A stretch of 64,000 nt of DNA from NCBI GenBank assembly GCA_036874045.1, contig JAZBRI010000003.1:7080501-7144500 (forward strand), written 5' to 3'. This document shows positions 23,112 through 34,889 of this stretch, piece after piece. The notes beneath the pieces are model-generated. The model saw nothing but the letters and a program-made list of their open reading frames with translations. It was not told the DNA's origin and searched no databases. The position numbers and the translations under genes are program-made. The stretch comes from Cymodocea nodosa (lineage: Eukaryota > Streptophyta > Magnoliopsida > Alismatales > Cymodoceaceae). Numbering within the stretch: position 1 is the stretch's first letter; every line of letters begins with the position of its first letter.

Positions 23112-24170
23112 TATTTGTAGAAATTATTTAGTACTTAGAATAGTAAAAATCAATTTTGTTTTGTTTTGCAACACCACGAAGCTGAAGATAGCACAGAACT
23201 GGTGGGATGAGATTGACACTACAAAGTTCCTTTGATGCTTGGAAGATTGACGTTCAAGGAAGAAAATCCAAAATACAACTAGAGAGAAAGAGTTGCAATA
23301 GGTAGAAGAAGATATTTTTCATTTTACATAGAGGATCGTAGATTTAAATGTTAGAATACCAAACATTGTGGAAATAAGGATTAAAGTATCAACAGAAACA
23401 GTCATTAATAGGGAAAAAAGGTTACACCTTAATAATGAAGTTACCCTAGAACTAATTCGTCATAAATCTAGATTGTGGTTTCTAAAGAAGATATCTTATC
23501 TTGTTGGAGAATACAAAAATAGACAACAGTAGTAAGAGGAACAACAACAACTAGCATCATAGCAACAACAATAAATAGGACTCTTAGATCAACTACGACC
23601 AATAGAAAAAATTGTATTTGTAGGTCCAAAATCTAAGGAGAAAAAAGAATTTGAAGATTTGATTAAACTCTAGAAAGAACAAGGTGCTGATGAATCAATG
23701 GTAGTAGCTAAAACACATATTCTATTTGATGCAATCTAGAGGAAAAGGATTAAAGAAAGAGTTAAAAAAATATATAAAATAAAGTTAGAACAACACCAAG
23801 AAGCAACTGGAACACCAGTTGCAAAAGAATCTAAGGTTGGTCCTTCGAGACCAGTAACTATCAAGGAAGAAGAGCCAATTACTATGGCTCAAGGACAAAA
23901 AGAGTTGAGTTTTGTTGATTTAGTATTAGAGGAAGAAGAGGAAGAATAGACATAATTAATAAGAAGATGGAAAGGAAATCGTGTTTGAGGCTCAAGATGT
24001 TAAATCAAAGCTAATTATTTTACAGTAGGACATAAAGAGCCCATGTATATAGATTTATTATCTGAAGAAGAAGAAGAGCTAGAGCAGCAGTAAAAAAAAG
24101 AAGAAAAATAGGTTGAAATTAATCTACAGCTTGAAGAAATTGGAGAAAAAGAAATTAGGGTAGAATTTGT
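23112..24170 (+). pseudogene. ORF1 of X, N-terminal part (interrupted by copia insertion)
   Basis: About 200 bases of leader are followed by a frame from about 23340: IPNIVEIRIKVS, LWFLKKISYLVGEYKNRQQ, a Gln-rich run, KIVFVGPKSKEKKEFEDLI, then repeated acidic stretches (EEEEEE). Nearly every stop stands in a Gln context (CAA to TAA, CAG to TAG). The frame continues at 32909 beyond the copia element. Function is unknown. The C-terminal half resembles the 'putative plant transposon protein' found in Athila-type elements. The N-terminal half is not recognised. Confidence 0.6.
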
Positions 24171-26007
24171 TGTTAGGATCGATAGACTCACCAGAGGGGG
24201 GGTGAATGGTGAATGTGTGTAATTTTTTATATTCTTTTGATTGTTGAATCAAATGATTGAACAGAAATGAAATGAGATGAAACTGAACGAAAGTAAAGTA
24301 GTAAAGAAAGATAACACACAGCAAGTTTTTAGGTGGTTCACCAACTTGGCTAGTCTACCCCCAAGATTCACTTGGGCTTCACTAAGTGTTTCAACACTTA
24401 CACACTTGCTTTCAGGTCAAAGCAAGAACCAATAACACAGAAGTTTTCAGGTATAAACTTTAGTAAACCAACCTCTAGAGTTTTCAGGTCGAAACTCAAA
24501 CCAACAACTGAATGTAGCTTTCAGGTTGAAACTACGAACCAACAGCTTGAATCTTTCAATCAGAGTTTTGGCACACAAAGCTTTTTTTGTAGTAGATTTT
24601 TTGAATAAGCTTGACTGTTTGCAGACTTGAGTGTAATTGGAGTTGGAGTGTAGCTCACTGTATGTGGTATATACGTTGTCTCTGTATTTTCTTCTCTCAA
24701 ACTCCTTATATTTTGGTATACGATCATAATTTTTCTTTCAACGGATCTATTCTATTGTACTTGAAAGATAATCAGACTTAAATATGGTAAGTTACCGTTC
24801 TGTCTAATGTTCAGTAAGTAACCTTCCGAAAATCTCAAGCTTACGGATGGTTATAAAATAACTTACCGAAAAGCATCCATAACTTACCGATTCATCACTC
24901 AAATTCTGTTATCTGAGTCATGTGAGGATTTTAAGTTGCTCATGTGTAATGTTAAGTGTTCAGAGTCTTTTATTCAACTTACCGAAAAGAGCTCCTAACT
25001 TTCGGATAGTTAACTACTATAACTCTCCGAACTTTCTTTTAAGTCTCCGACAACTATCTCTTCAATTCTGCACATGCATAAAAGAATAACTTAAGTTTCG
25101 GATAGTTAATAATGTAACTCATCGAAACTTCCCATTTTTCAGATAGTTATCTTTCTAACTCTCCGAAAAATCCATTTCAGCATCTGTCTAGAATTCTGCA
25201 CGTGAGAAATTCAATGACTTAAGTTTCGGATAGTTAAATTATAACTCACCGAAATTCTCTTGAAATTTCAGATAGTTATCTTTCTAACTCTCCGAAAACT
25301 TAAATGATCTTCTTTCTAGAATTTTGCACGTGGCAATTTCAATAACTTAAGTTTCGGATAGTTAAACTGTAACTTACCGAAACTCTCTTTGAAATTTCGG
25401 ATAGTTATGTGACTCTTCGATTTTCCCTTTTAAGTTTTCAACTACCAACTTCTCCATTTTGCACGTGCGTAATAAGATGACTTAAGTTCCGAAAAGTTAT
25501 ACCTGTAACTTTCCGAAAAACTTGAATAGTTATCTAACTCTCTAAAAGAAAACTCGGATAGTTATCTAATTTTTCGAAAAGTCCTTTAAGATTCTGTTTT
25601 GTATTTCTGCACGTGGTTAATTGAATGACTTAAGTTTCGGATAGTTAGCATTTCTAACTTTCCGATTTTCCTTTTTCTTTCGGATAGTTAACTCCATAAC
25701 TCTCTAATCATTCAACCAACTTAACTGTCTGATTAAATAACTCTCTAAAGACTTTGTACAATCAAATAGTTATCCTTCTAACTATCTGAAGGATTTGCTA
25801 CTGTTTTACTCTTCGAATACTTGGTCCTGTAATATTCTGATTTTCCTGTAACTTGAAAGTAGTATCATTTGGAACCTTCTCGATCTGTTTGTCTGCTTGG
25901 AATTTGTTCTAACAGCCTTCTGATCTAATGCAGTACAGACTTAACTATGAAATACAATATGTTTCCTCACATAGGTTTTGCATTATCAAAATACTCGGGT
26001 TCTAACA
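24171..26007 (-). repeat. 3' LTR of the copia element
   Basis: Its plus-strand left end is TGTTAGGATCGATAG and its right end TTCTAACA. It holds the tandem CACGTG/TGACTTAAGT/dyad modules described separately (about 25060-25735). Confidence 0.92.
25060..25735. repeat. Tandem LTR modules of about 128-148 bp with CACGTG and TTCGGATAGTTA dyads
   Basis: GCACGTG at 25198, 25326, 25461 and 25609 (and GCACATG near 25070) is each time followed by TGACTTAAGT or AACTTAAGT and by an imperfect inverted repeat TTTCGGATAGTTA...TAACTNNCCGAAA, usually twice per unit. The other LTR carries the same array at about 31965-32640. CACGTG is the plant G-box core. The array lies in the LTR where U3 control elements are expected. 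The LTRs of Y carry modules of the same composition. Confidence 0.8.
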
Positions 26008-26024
26008 ATCTCCCCCTTTTTGAT
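26008..26024 (-). other. Polypurine tract of the copia element
   Basis: On the minus strand AAAAAGGGGGAGAT lies immediately before the TGTTAGAACC start of the 3' LTR. Confidence 0.85.
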
Positions 26025-26404
26025 AATGACAAAATCCTTTATAATTATTTACATGTATTTCACTCCCTAGTGTATTTCTATACATTCAGTCACATAGAGA
26101 AAAATAAAACAGAAATTTATCAATACTATACTGACGAGGAGGGATTCCTCCCTCTGACTTTGAGCTGTCTTCTCCCCCTATCTGTGTGCTGAAATTTTCT
26201 TCTCCTTTTAATAATTCTCTTTCAGTTCTTGTTGGAAATACTGTAAGTGACCATATACTTCACAAAATTCCAAATTCTTCTCTCCCTTTTTGTCATTATA
26301 TAAAAAAGGTGAGGACTGTAAAACTGATATTGACTGTGTCCTACACGAGTAGGTTAGCAGAAAACAAGCTCCCATATGGTGAGCTTGATGAAGAATAAAA
26401 ATAT

Positions 26405-27760
26405 TTAAAGATTTTGTAAAGAACATATTCCTAGATTTCGTCTAATATGATTAAAAGTTGATTCATTTAAAGGTTTGGTGAAAATATCTGCAAGTTGATT
26501 TTTTGTTGGCACAAACTTAAGTGAGATGTTCCCTTTCTCCATATGATCTCTCAGAAAATGATGTCTGATCTCGATATGCTTGGCTCTGGAATGAAGTACT
26601 GTATTCTTAGATAGACTGATTGCATTGCTGTTATCACAAAATATGATTGAATTCTGAATTTTCAATCTATAATCTGCTAGAGTTTGTTGCATCCAAAGGA
26701 TTTGTGCATAGCACAATCCTACTGCAATATACTCGGCTTCAGTAGTAGATAAAGCTATACAATTTTGTTTCCTACTGAACCATGAGATTAAAGAACTTCC
26801 AAGTAATTGACAAGTACCACTAGTACTTTTTCTATCAGATCTGCTGCCTACATAATCTACATCACTATAGCCTGTTAAAATCAAACTACTATCAACTGAG
26901 TAGAATAATCTGAAATCTTTTGTTCCTTGTAGATATCTGAAAATCCTTTTGACTGATTTCAAATGTGATTCCTTTGGTGATGCTTGAAATCTAGCACACA
27001 AGCATACACTGAACATAATATCTGGCCTGCTAGCTGAAAGGTATAATAGAGATCCAATCATACCTCTATATTGCCTTTAATCCACTACAACACTTGAATC
27101 ATCCATTTCTAGTTTAATGCTTGAACTCATTGGAGTATTTGCAGATTTGATGTTTTCATAACCAAATTTCTTTAACATCTCTTTGCAGTATTTTTCTTGG
27201 TTGACAAAAATACCATTATGCACTTGATGAATCTGTAATCCCAAGAAAAACTTCAATTCTCCCATATGCTCATTTCAAATTTATTTTTCATCAAATTCTG
27301 AAATTCATGACAAAGATCTTCTGAAGTGGCTCCAAAGACTATATCATCAACATATATCTGTACAATCAACATATGCACATCAAAAGTTTTGATAAACAAA
27401 GTGTTGTCCACTTTGCCTATAAAAAAATTATTTTCAGTTAAAAACTTTTTCAATTTCTCATGCCATGCTCTAGGTGCCTGTTTCAGACCATATAGAGCCT
27501 TTCTTAGTTTATAGACATGATCCAGCTTGAATTCATCTTCAAATCCAGGAGGTTGTTTAACAAACACTTCTTGAATTTCTCCATTTAAGAAGACACTTTT
27601 CACATCCATCTGAAACAATCTTATCTTCATACTACTAGCAAAAGCAAGCAACATTCTGATAGCTTCAATCCTAGCTACAGGAGAAAAAGTTTCTTCATAG
27701 TCAATACCTTCCTACTGATTGTAGCCTTGTGCAACAAATCGAGCTTTATTTCTGAGAATG
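26405..27760 (-). pseudogene. Copia reverse transcriptase and RNase H
   Basis: Minus-strand frames carry RT motifs QMDVKSVFLNGEIQEVFVKQ, PPGFEDEF, YGLKQAPRAWHEKL and the catalytic IYVDDIVFG (about 27340-27370), then LGLQIHQV and MIGSLLYLSASRPDIMF. RNase H follows with GYSDVDYVGSRSDRKSTSG (normally D-x-D in this motif), ALSTTEAEYIAVG and ILWMQQ, then HIEIRHHFLRDH and a C terminus with FTKPL. A frameshift near 27265 and a stop near 27080 break it. The region from 26405 to 27061 is completely open, fitting a recent insertion. Confidence 0.9.
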
Positions 27761-28059
27761 CTACCTTCATCTAATTTGTTTTTGAAAATCCATTTAGTTC
27801 CAATGATAGATTTTCCTGTAGGTTTTTCTACTAGTTCCTAAACATTATTTTTCTGAAACTGATTTAATTCTTCCTGCATAGTCATAGTCTAGTAGGTATC
27901 CTTACATGCTTCATCTACTGATTTTGGCTCTATTTCTGATACAAATGCACAAAAATTGCAGATATCTTGTGCTTTGCTCCTAGTTTGTACCCCTTTAGAT
28001 ATATTTCCAATAATTTGTTCCTCGGGATGATCAGATCTAAACTTTCAACTATTATGATT

Positions 28060-29471
28060 CTAATATCTATTGTTGAGATTTTGGTCTGACACTTGTGATT
28101 TGAGTTTCTGTTTGTAGTTATCATCTTCAAAGTATTCATTTTCACTATCATATTTAATCTTCAACTTTTTGAAATTCTGGATTAAATCTTCATCAAACTG
28201 AACATTTATACTTTCCTCCACTCTTTTATCTTTAGCAAAATATACTCTGTAAGCTTTGCTTCTAGAGGAGTAACCAACAAGTATGGCAGGCTCAGACTTT
28301 GCATCAAACTTGTCTTTAGCATTTCCTGTATTTAAGACAAAACATTTGCATCCAAATGTCTTAAAATAGCCAACATTTAGAGTTTTATCAAACCAAATTT
28401 CAAAAGGTGTCTTATTCACTATGGATCTAATGTGAGTTCTGTTGGAAATGTGACAAGCTGTTCCTACAACTTCTACCTAGAGAAATTTAGGTAGATCCAT
28501 GACATTTAACATAGTTCTAGCCATTTCTTGTAATGTCCTATTTTTCCTTTCCACAACTTCATTTTAAGTAGGAGTTCTAGGATAGGAGAATTTATGTAGA
28601 ATTCCAAATGAATTGCAAAGGTTTTCAAATTCATAGTTTTCAAATTCTCTTCCATGATCACTTCTGATTTTCTTCACCATTAGTTCCTTCTAATTCTGAA
28701 CTCTTATGCAGAAATTCCTGAACTCATTGCAAGTTTCATTTTTATGTGTCAAAAATATTACCTAAGTTAATCTGGAGAAATCATCAACAATAACAAAGGC
28801 ATATTTTCGACTTCCAAGACTTGATACTTGAGAAGGACCAAACAAATCTAGATGTAGCAATTCTAATGGCCTTTCGGTGGAAACAACATTTTTGCTGTGA
28901 AGAGCAGTTCTCTTCTGCTTCCCTAACATACACTCACTGCACACTCTTTCTTAAAAGTGAGTTTAGGCGGACCTCTGACAAGATCACCCGTGGATAGCTT
29001 TCTGATATTCTTCATATTGATGTGACCAAGTCTTCTATGCCACACCCAATCGTCTTCACCAGTTGCTACCAAACAGGAATTGCTTGCAAAATTTTCACAT
29101 GGAAAGTTTAATGTATATATTGAGCAATTTCTAATACCAGTAAATTTTGTTTCATTCGTGGCAGGATTAATAATGTAGCAGTTTTTAGCATTAAAAGAAA
29201 TAGTATAGCCTTTATCACATAATTGTCCTACACTTAACAAATTTTGTTTTAATCCATTTACATGCAAGACATCCTCAATTATACCATTTTCAGATGTAAT
29301 ATTTCTTATTGCAGTTATTTTACACTTTTCATTATTTCCAAACTTAACAGATCCTGAACTTAAGTTTTTAACTGAGTCAAGAAAACTTTTCTTACCTATC
29401 ATGTGCTTTGAGCATCCACTATCCACAATCCATTTAGTTGAACGTGCTTGAAACTCCTTGTCACCTTGCAA
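28060..29471 (-). pseudogene. Copia protease and integrase
   Basis: The protease active site WIVDSGCSKHM lies near 29415-29440. WVWHRRLGHINMKNIRKLS (pre-integrase) is at about 29000-29040, and CSECMLGKQKR supplies the Cys pair of the zinc finger. The integrase core shows LLHLDLFGPSQ (Asp, about 28850), SDHGREFENYEF (second Asp, near 28640) and VVERKNRTL (Glu, near 28550), then KTPFEIWFDK and FKTFGCKCFV. Stops in the core (28762 and others) sit at Trp or Gln positions. Confidence 0.85.
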
Positions 29472-29472
29472 A

Positions 29473-31023
29473 TCATACTGAAATTAAAACTTTTGGTACC
29501 CAAATCTTCTTGGGTCCAGTAGAGTTAGTCCTTAAAACATTAAATCTATTACCTCTTGGCAGCCACATATGACCTGATCTTTGTTTGATAGCAAGCACAG
29601 TGGTGCCATCTCTATAAGATCGAATCACTCCATCACAATAAGATATTTCCTGTGGTGTAGCATACCCTAGGCCATATTTATTCCCATTTGATCGTTGAGA
29701 TCCTATTATTTTATTTAATCCTTTTTGTCCTTGAGTAAATTTACATATGATATCTTTCAAATCTGATATAGTGATTAATAGATTTTTATTTTCTTCTTTT
29801 AATTCACAGTTAACACAACTATACTTATCCAAGTTGGATTTTAGATTTCTATTTTCAACTACAAATGATTCTAATTCAACAAAAGAATCTTCTAAGCAAT
29901 GATTTAACCTTTTAATTTCTTTCTTAAACTCTCTACATTTAACATATAAATTATCTACAGTAGACAAAAGACTGTTAATGTCTAATTCATCATGCTCATT
30001 TTTTGAACTAGAGGAAGAGGAGCATACCTCTTGTGCTGCAAAACACATGTTGGCTGCAACTTCATCTTTAGAATCTGATGAACAGCTTGAAGAGCTACTA
30101 TCATCCCATGTAGCTTTGAGAGCCATCTTTTTTTTGTCCTTCAATCTCTTCTTCTTGTCTCCTTAATCTTCTTCTATCTGAAATGGATAGAAGGTCTGTA
30201 TGTGCCCTTGCCTTTTACATTTGAAACATGTAGGGATAGTTCTTTTAGAGGAGCTGGTCTTATTCTTTTTCCTCATGAACTTTCTGAAGTTCCTTGCCAG
30301 CAACATGATTTCATCATCATTTGAGCTTGGAGCTTCTTCTGTAGATGGAAATGCCATTTCCTTTTTCTTTTCAGCTTTCTTTTCAACAACTCCTTCTTGC
30401 TCTTTCCAGTCCTTCATCTGAACTTCGTGGGCCAGAAGATTGCCCAACAGTTCTTCAATTGTGTAATTGTTAAGATCCTAGGAATCTTGAATGGATGTGG
30501 ACTTCTATTTCCACTCAACAGTTAAGCTCCTCAGGATCTTCTGTACCTGTTCATGTGAAGAGAACTCCTTTCCCAAGCCTTATAGACTGTTAATGATTTC
30601 AGTAAATCTAGAAAACATTTCAGTTATGTTTTCATTATCATTCATTTTAAACAGTTCTAGTTTTCTCAAAAAAATACTGATTTTTGTATCCTTAACTTGG
30701 CTTGTACCTTCATGAGTAACTTGAAGGATTTTCTAAGCCTCATGAGTAGACTTACATGCAGATACCTTATTATATTGATCAGTAGTTAGAGCACAATAAA
30801 TGACATTCAACTCTCTAACATCCAACTGGATGATTTTCTCATCCTCCTCAAACCAGTTCGTAACATCACTAGTTGGAAGTGTAGTTCCAAGAACAACAGT
30901 CTTCTAGAGTTTAACATCTAAACTCCTAAGGAAGCACTCCATTCTATTCTTCCAATAGTTATAATTGGAACCATCAAATAGAAGAGGTCTGTGGATGTTT
31001 TGTCCTTCAGCAAATTGAGCCAT
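29473..31023 (-). pseudogene. Copia gag with zinc knuckle and coiled-coil extension
   Basis: ATG at 31023 lies about 40 bases after the PBS. FDGSNYNYWKNRM is the UBN2/DUF4219-type capsid start. CFKCKRQGHIQTFYPF (about 30190-30240) is the zinc knuckle, in which the last Cys has become Tyr. A Ser-rich stretch and a long coiled coil (29500-30000) link gag to the protease; such an extended gag tail suggests the SIRE/Maximus group. GPKKIWVPK closes the segment. Several stops are at Gln codons. Confidence 0.82.
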
Positions 31024-31060
31024 AAATCCAGATGGTTAAATCTTATGAAGGATTAACCTC

Positions 31061-31072
31061 GCTCTGATACCA
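31061..31072 (-). other. Primer-binding site of the copia element (initiator Met tRNA)
   Basis: On the minus strand TGGTATCAGAGC starts two bases after the LTR end CTAACA. This is the standard Ty1/copia primer site complementary to the 3' end of initiator methionine tRNA. Confidence 0.93.
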
Positions 31073-31074
31073 AT

Positions 31075-32908
31075 TGTTAGGATCGATAGACTCACCAAAG
31101 GGGGGGTGAATCGTGAATGTGTGTAATTTTTTATATTCTTTTGATTATTGAATCAAATGATTGAACATAAATGAAATGAGATGAAACTGAACGAAAGTAA
31201 AGCAATAAAGAAAGATAACACACAACAAGTTTTTAGGTGGTTCACCAACTTGGCTAGTCCACCCCGAAGATTCACTTGGGCTTCACTAAGTGTTTCAACA
31301 CTTACACACTACTTGCTTTCAGGTTAAAGCAAGAACCAATAACATAGAAGTTTTCAGGTATAAACTTCAGTAAACCAACCTCTAGAGTTTTCAGGTCGAA
31401 ACTCAAACCAACAATTGAATGTAGCTTTCGAGTTGAAACTACGAACCAACAGCTTGAATCTTTCAATTAGAGTTTTGGCGCATAGAGCTTTTTTTGAATA
31501 AGCTTGACTATTTGTAGACTTGAGTGTAATTGGAGTTGGAGTGTAGCTCACTATATGTGGTATATACGTTGTCTCTGTATTTTCTTCTCTCAAACTCCTC
31601 ATATTTATACCAAAGGTATAACAATCATAATTTTTCTTTCAATGGATGTATTCTGTTGTACTTGGAAGATAATCAGACATAAATATGGTAAGTTACCGTT
31701 CTGTCTGATGTTCAGTAAGTAACCTTCCGAAAATCTAAGGCTTTCGGATGGTTATAAAATAACTTACCGAAAAGCATCCATAACTTACCGATTCATCACT
31801 CAAATTCTGTGATCTGAGTCACGTGAGGATTTTAAGTTGCTCACATGTAATGTCAAGTGTTCGGAGTCTTGTATTCAACTTACCAAAAAGAGCTCCTAAC
31901 TTTCGGATAGTTAACTATTGTAACTCTTCGAACTTTCTTTTAAGTCTCCGACAGCTGTCTCTTCAATTCTACACATGCATAAAAGAATAACTTAAGTTTT
32001 GGATAGTTAAGAATGTAACTCACCGAAACTTCCCATTTTTCAGATAGTTATCTTTCTAACTCTCCAAAAAACCCATTTGAGCATCTATCTGGAATTCTGC
32101 ACGTGGGAAATTCAATGACTTAAGTTTCGGATAGTTAAACTGTAACTCACCGAAACTTTCTTGAAATTTCGGATAGTTATCTTTCTAACTCTCTAAAAAC
32201 TTAAATGATCTTCTTTCTGGAATTCTACACGTGGCAATTTCAATAATTTAAGTTTCGGATAGTTAAACTGTAACTTACCAAAACTCTCTTTGAAATTTTG
32301 GATAGTTATCTAACTCTCCGATTTTCCCTTTTAAGCTTTCAACTGCCGACTTCTCCATTTTGCACGTGCGTAATAAGATGACTTAAGTTCCAGAAAGTTA
32401 TACCTGTAACTTTTCGAAAAACTCGAATAGTTATCTAACTCCTTGAAAGAAAACTCGGATAGTTATCTAATTCTCTGAAAAGTCCTTTAAGATTCTGTTT
32501 TGTATTTCTGCACGTGGTTAATTGAATGACTTAAGTTTCGAATAGTTAGCCTTTCTAACTTTTCGATTTTCCTTTTTCTTTCGGATAGTTAACTCCATAA
32601 CTCTCTGATCATTCAACCAACTTAACTGTCTAATTAAATAACTCTCCGAAGACTTTGTACAATCGGATAGTTATCCTTCTAACTATCCGAAGGATTTGCT
32701 GCTGTTTTACTATTCGAATACTTGGTCCTATAACAGTCCGATTTTCCTTTAACTTGAAAGTAGTATCATCTGGAACCTTCTCGATCTGTTCGTTTGCTTT
32801 GAATTTGTTCTAACAGCCTTCTGATCTAATGCAGTACAGACTTAACTATGAAATACAATATGTTTCCTCACATAGGTTTTGCATTATCAAAATACTCGGA
32901 TTCTAACA
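31075..32908 (-). repeat. 5' LTR of the copia element
   Basis: Paired with 24171-26007 and collinear with it throughout. Small indels (for example a 30-base piece missing near 31490) and scattered transitions separate the two copies. Confidence 0.92.
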
Positions 32909-34115
32909 TCTGTTGTGCTCAAGAATCCATTCCATTTTTCCACAGATATTGAAAGAACATTAATAGTGGAATATGGAGAAGAGGAGGAAGAAGAAAAAGA
33001 AGAAGCTGAATAAGGAAGTACAAAAACAAAAACAAAAAAATTCAATAGATTCCACTAAAGAGAATGAGACTTTTCAATAATATATGGAGGTATTAAAAGA
33101 TAAAAGAGTGGAAAGTTCTGTAGGCTCTCCACCACAAGTAAAGACTAATGAGCAGGAATCTCTAGACTATTTTCAACAAGTACAACATCAAGTTCAACAA
33201 ATCGAGGAAGAATTTGAAGAACAAGTCCCTATAGAGCAACAAATTTAGATTTTTGACCCCACTAAAAGAATAATGATCAATGAAGTTCATTTCTAGAGTT
33301 AGGAAGCATATACTAAATACTACAAAATAAAGGAGTACAATATAATATACAATAGGCCAATTAACTAGATTGGAATAGAGGACATTAGAGAATTGTTTGA
33401 GTTCCAGGGCCTATTGGAATTAATTCCAAAAGTAAGTGGGCATGCTATTTAAGAAAACTTAGTTCCTTACTTTTATACAAATTTGAGAAAGGAAGAAGAA
33501 ATTTTGATTTCAAATGTGGAGGATGTTGACATATAGTTAACACCTAAGCTCCTTCACAATATATTTGGATTAAGGAACGAAGGAATTGAAATTCTAGAAG
33601 AAATAACTGTAGCAGAATGGATTGAACAAGAAATTAAGTAGTGCATTGCCAATGACCCTCGTGTGCCATTACTTAACAAACTAAAATACTTAAATGGCAA
33701 GGCACACATGGTAGCAACTATATTGGTGAAGGCTATTTATCAAAGACAATGTCATGATATAAAACTTAGCCAATTTGTCAAGTGGGCCACTTATGTAGTT
33801 GTAAATAGAATTTAAGTGAATTGGTATAAAGTAATACTCTCCAGGCTTAGTGTAGTAAAGAAAAAATTATTTTATGGAGAGTTGATTCCACTACTGATGG
33901 TGGAAGGTATCGATTTCACAAAATGGACATAAAAAATGATGTAATCCAAAGCCATTTTAGTGAAGGACTACAGGAATTATACTGCTATTGATGATATTGC
34001 TAGAATTACAGAACCTTCTAGAGAATCTTCATTAGCTTTAGAATGTATAAATCAATTAGAGCAACAATTAGAAAAACTTCAAAAGGAAGTAGATGAATTA
34101 AGGAATAAAGAGTAA
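32909..34115 (+). pseudogene. ORF1 of X, C-terminal part (plant transposon protein type)
   Basis: Continues the frame cut at 24170. An acidic run EEEEKEEAE leads to the segment aligned with Y 38317-39221: CYFYTNLRKEEE-like sequence, EWIEQEIK near 33620, KAHMVATILVKAIYQRQ near 33700, FVKWATYVVV, KKKLFYGELIPLLMVEGIDFTKW near 33865 and a C-terminal Leu/Gln coiled coil ending at TAA (34113-34115). The pattern 'FYANL... KAHMVA... LIPLLM' resembles the putative plant transposon protein / Athila ORF1 family. Function unknown. Stops are mainly at Gln and Trp codons. Confidence 0.6.
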
Positions 34116-34889
34116 ATGTATTAATCAGTTATTTGTTTTGTAAATTATCTAAGTGTATGTAATTCAAAATAATTTATATATATGCTTTTTGAGAATCAAT
34201 ATGATGTTGACATGTTATGATTGTGAATGATGGAATTAATTCAAAGTTTTATTGAAATCTTGAACATATATATATTTGTTTGTTTGAAGTATGACAACAT
34301 TGTTCGAGATTATGATTATGAATGAAAGGATTAAATGCTAAAGGACGTGAAAAATTTCGTTTCTACATAATAGTAAATAAATTTTGAGTTAAATATAAAT
34401 ATATGTTTAGATTTAAATGAGTTTGAATCTGGATACTAAATTAATTCTATGTATTTAATTGTATTCATGTTGATAATATGTAAGAAAGAAATATAGGAGT
34501 TAATATAAGAAGTAAGTTTCTTAGGAAAAATTTGCCTAAGTGTTAACTCAACGAAGTTAGTTCGTGGAGTTAACCTTAACTCCATGATGTTAGTAATAGA
34601 ATATAAGATCACTCCATTAAGTTATCTGTAACTCAACGAAGTTAGTCTATGGAGTTAGCAAATAGAAGCCTGAGTTAGTTGTAACTTAACGAGGTTAGTT
34701 TGTTAAGTTAGGAATAGTAACTGAGGTCACTTCATTGAGTTATCGGTAACATAACAAAGTTAGTCTATAGAGTAAGCAGAACAATTATTCTTTTTCTCCA
34801 CGAATGAGACTTCGTGTGTTTAGCAGTTACTGAAATTTAAATTTAGAAGTAGAGGATGTATCCATAAATATAGGAACCATATTGCACAT
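34116..34889. other. ORF1 3' flank of X with repeated dyads
   Basis: Non-coding. Between 34540 and 34760 an imperfect inverted repeat of the type CTCAACGAAGTTAGT(C/T)(C/T)(G/A)T(G/T)GAG recurs four times. Y carries the same array at 39655-39880 and Z the reversed one at 59040-59230. The sequence ends in CACAT (34885-34889), the left target duplication of Y. Confidence 0.6.

Larger units (their letters stand above)
24171..32908 (-). mobile_element. Complete Ty1/copia element (SIRE/Maximus-like?), reversed, inserted in X ORF1
   Basis: Two LTRs of 1837 and 1834 bases (24171-26007, 31075-32908) start TGTTAGAA and end CCTAACA on the minus strand. The PBS matches initiator Met tRNA (TGGTATCAGAGC). 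The PPT (AAAAAGGGGGAGAT) precedes the 3' LTR. The gene order gag, PR, INT, RT, RNase H is that of Ty1/copia. Flanks TTTGT (24166-24170) and TCTGT (32909-32913) are a five-base duplication with one change. The LTRs are very similar by eye, so this is one of the younger insertions. The lineage guess rests on the long coiled-coil gag linker and large LTRs. Confidence 0.92.

Noticed and set aside
24990-25740. Regularly spaced palindromic repeats that could suggest a CRISPR array
   Set aside because: They lie in the LTR of a plant retrotransposon, vary in sequence and spacing, and have no unique spacers or cas genes.
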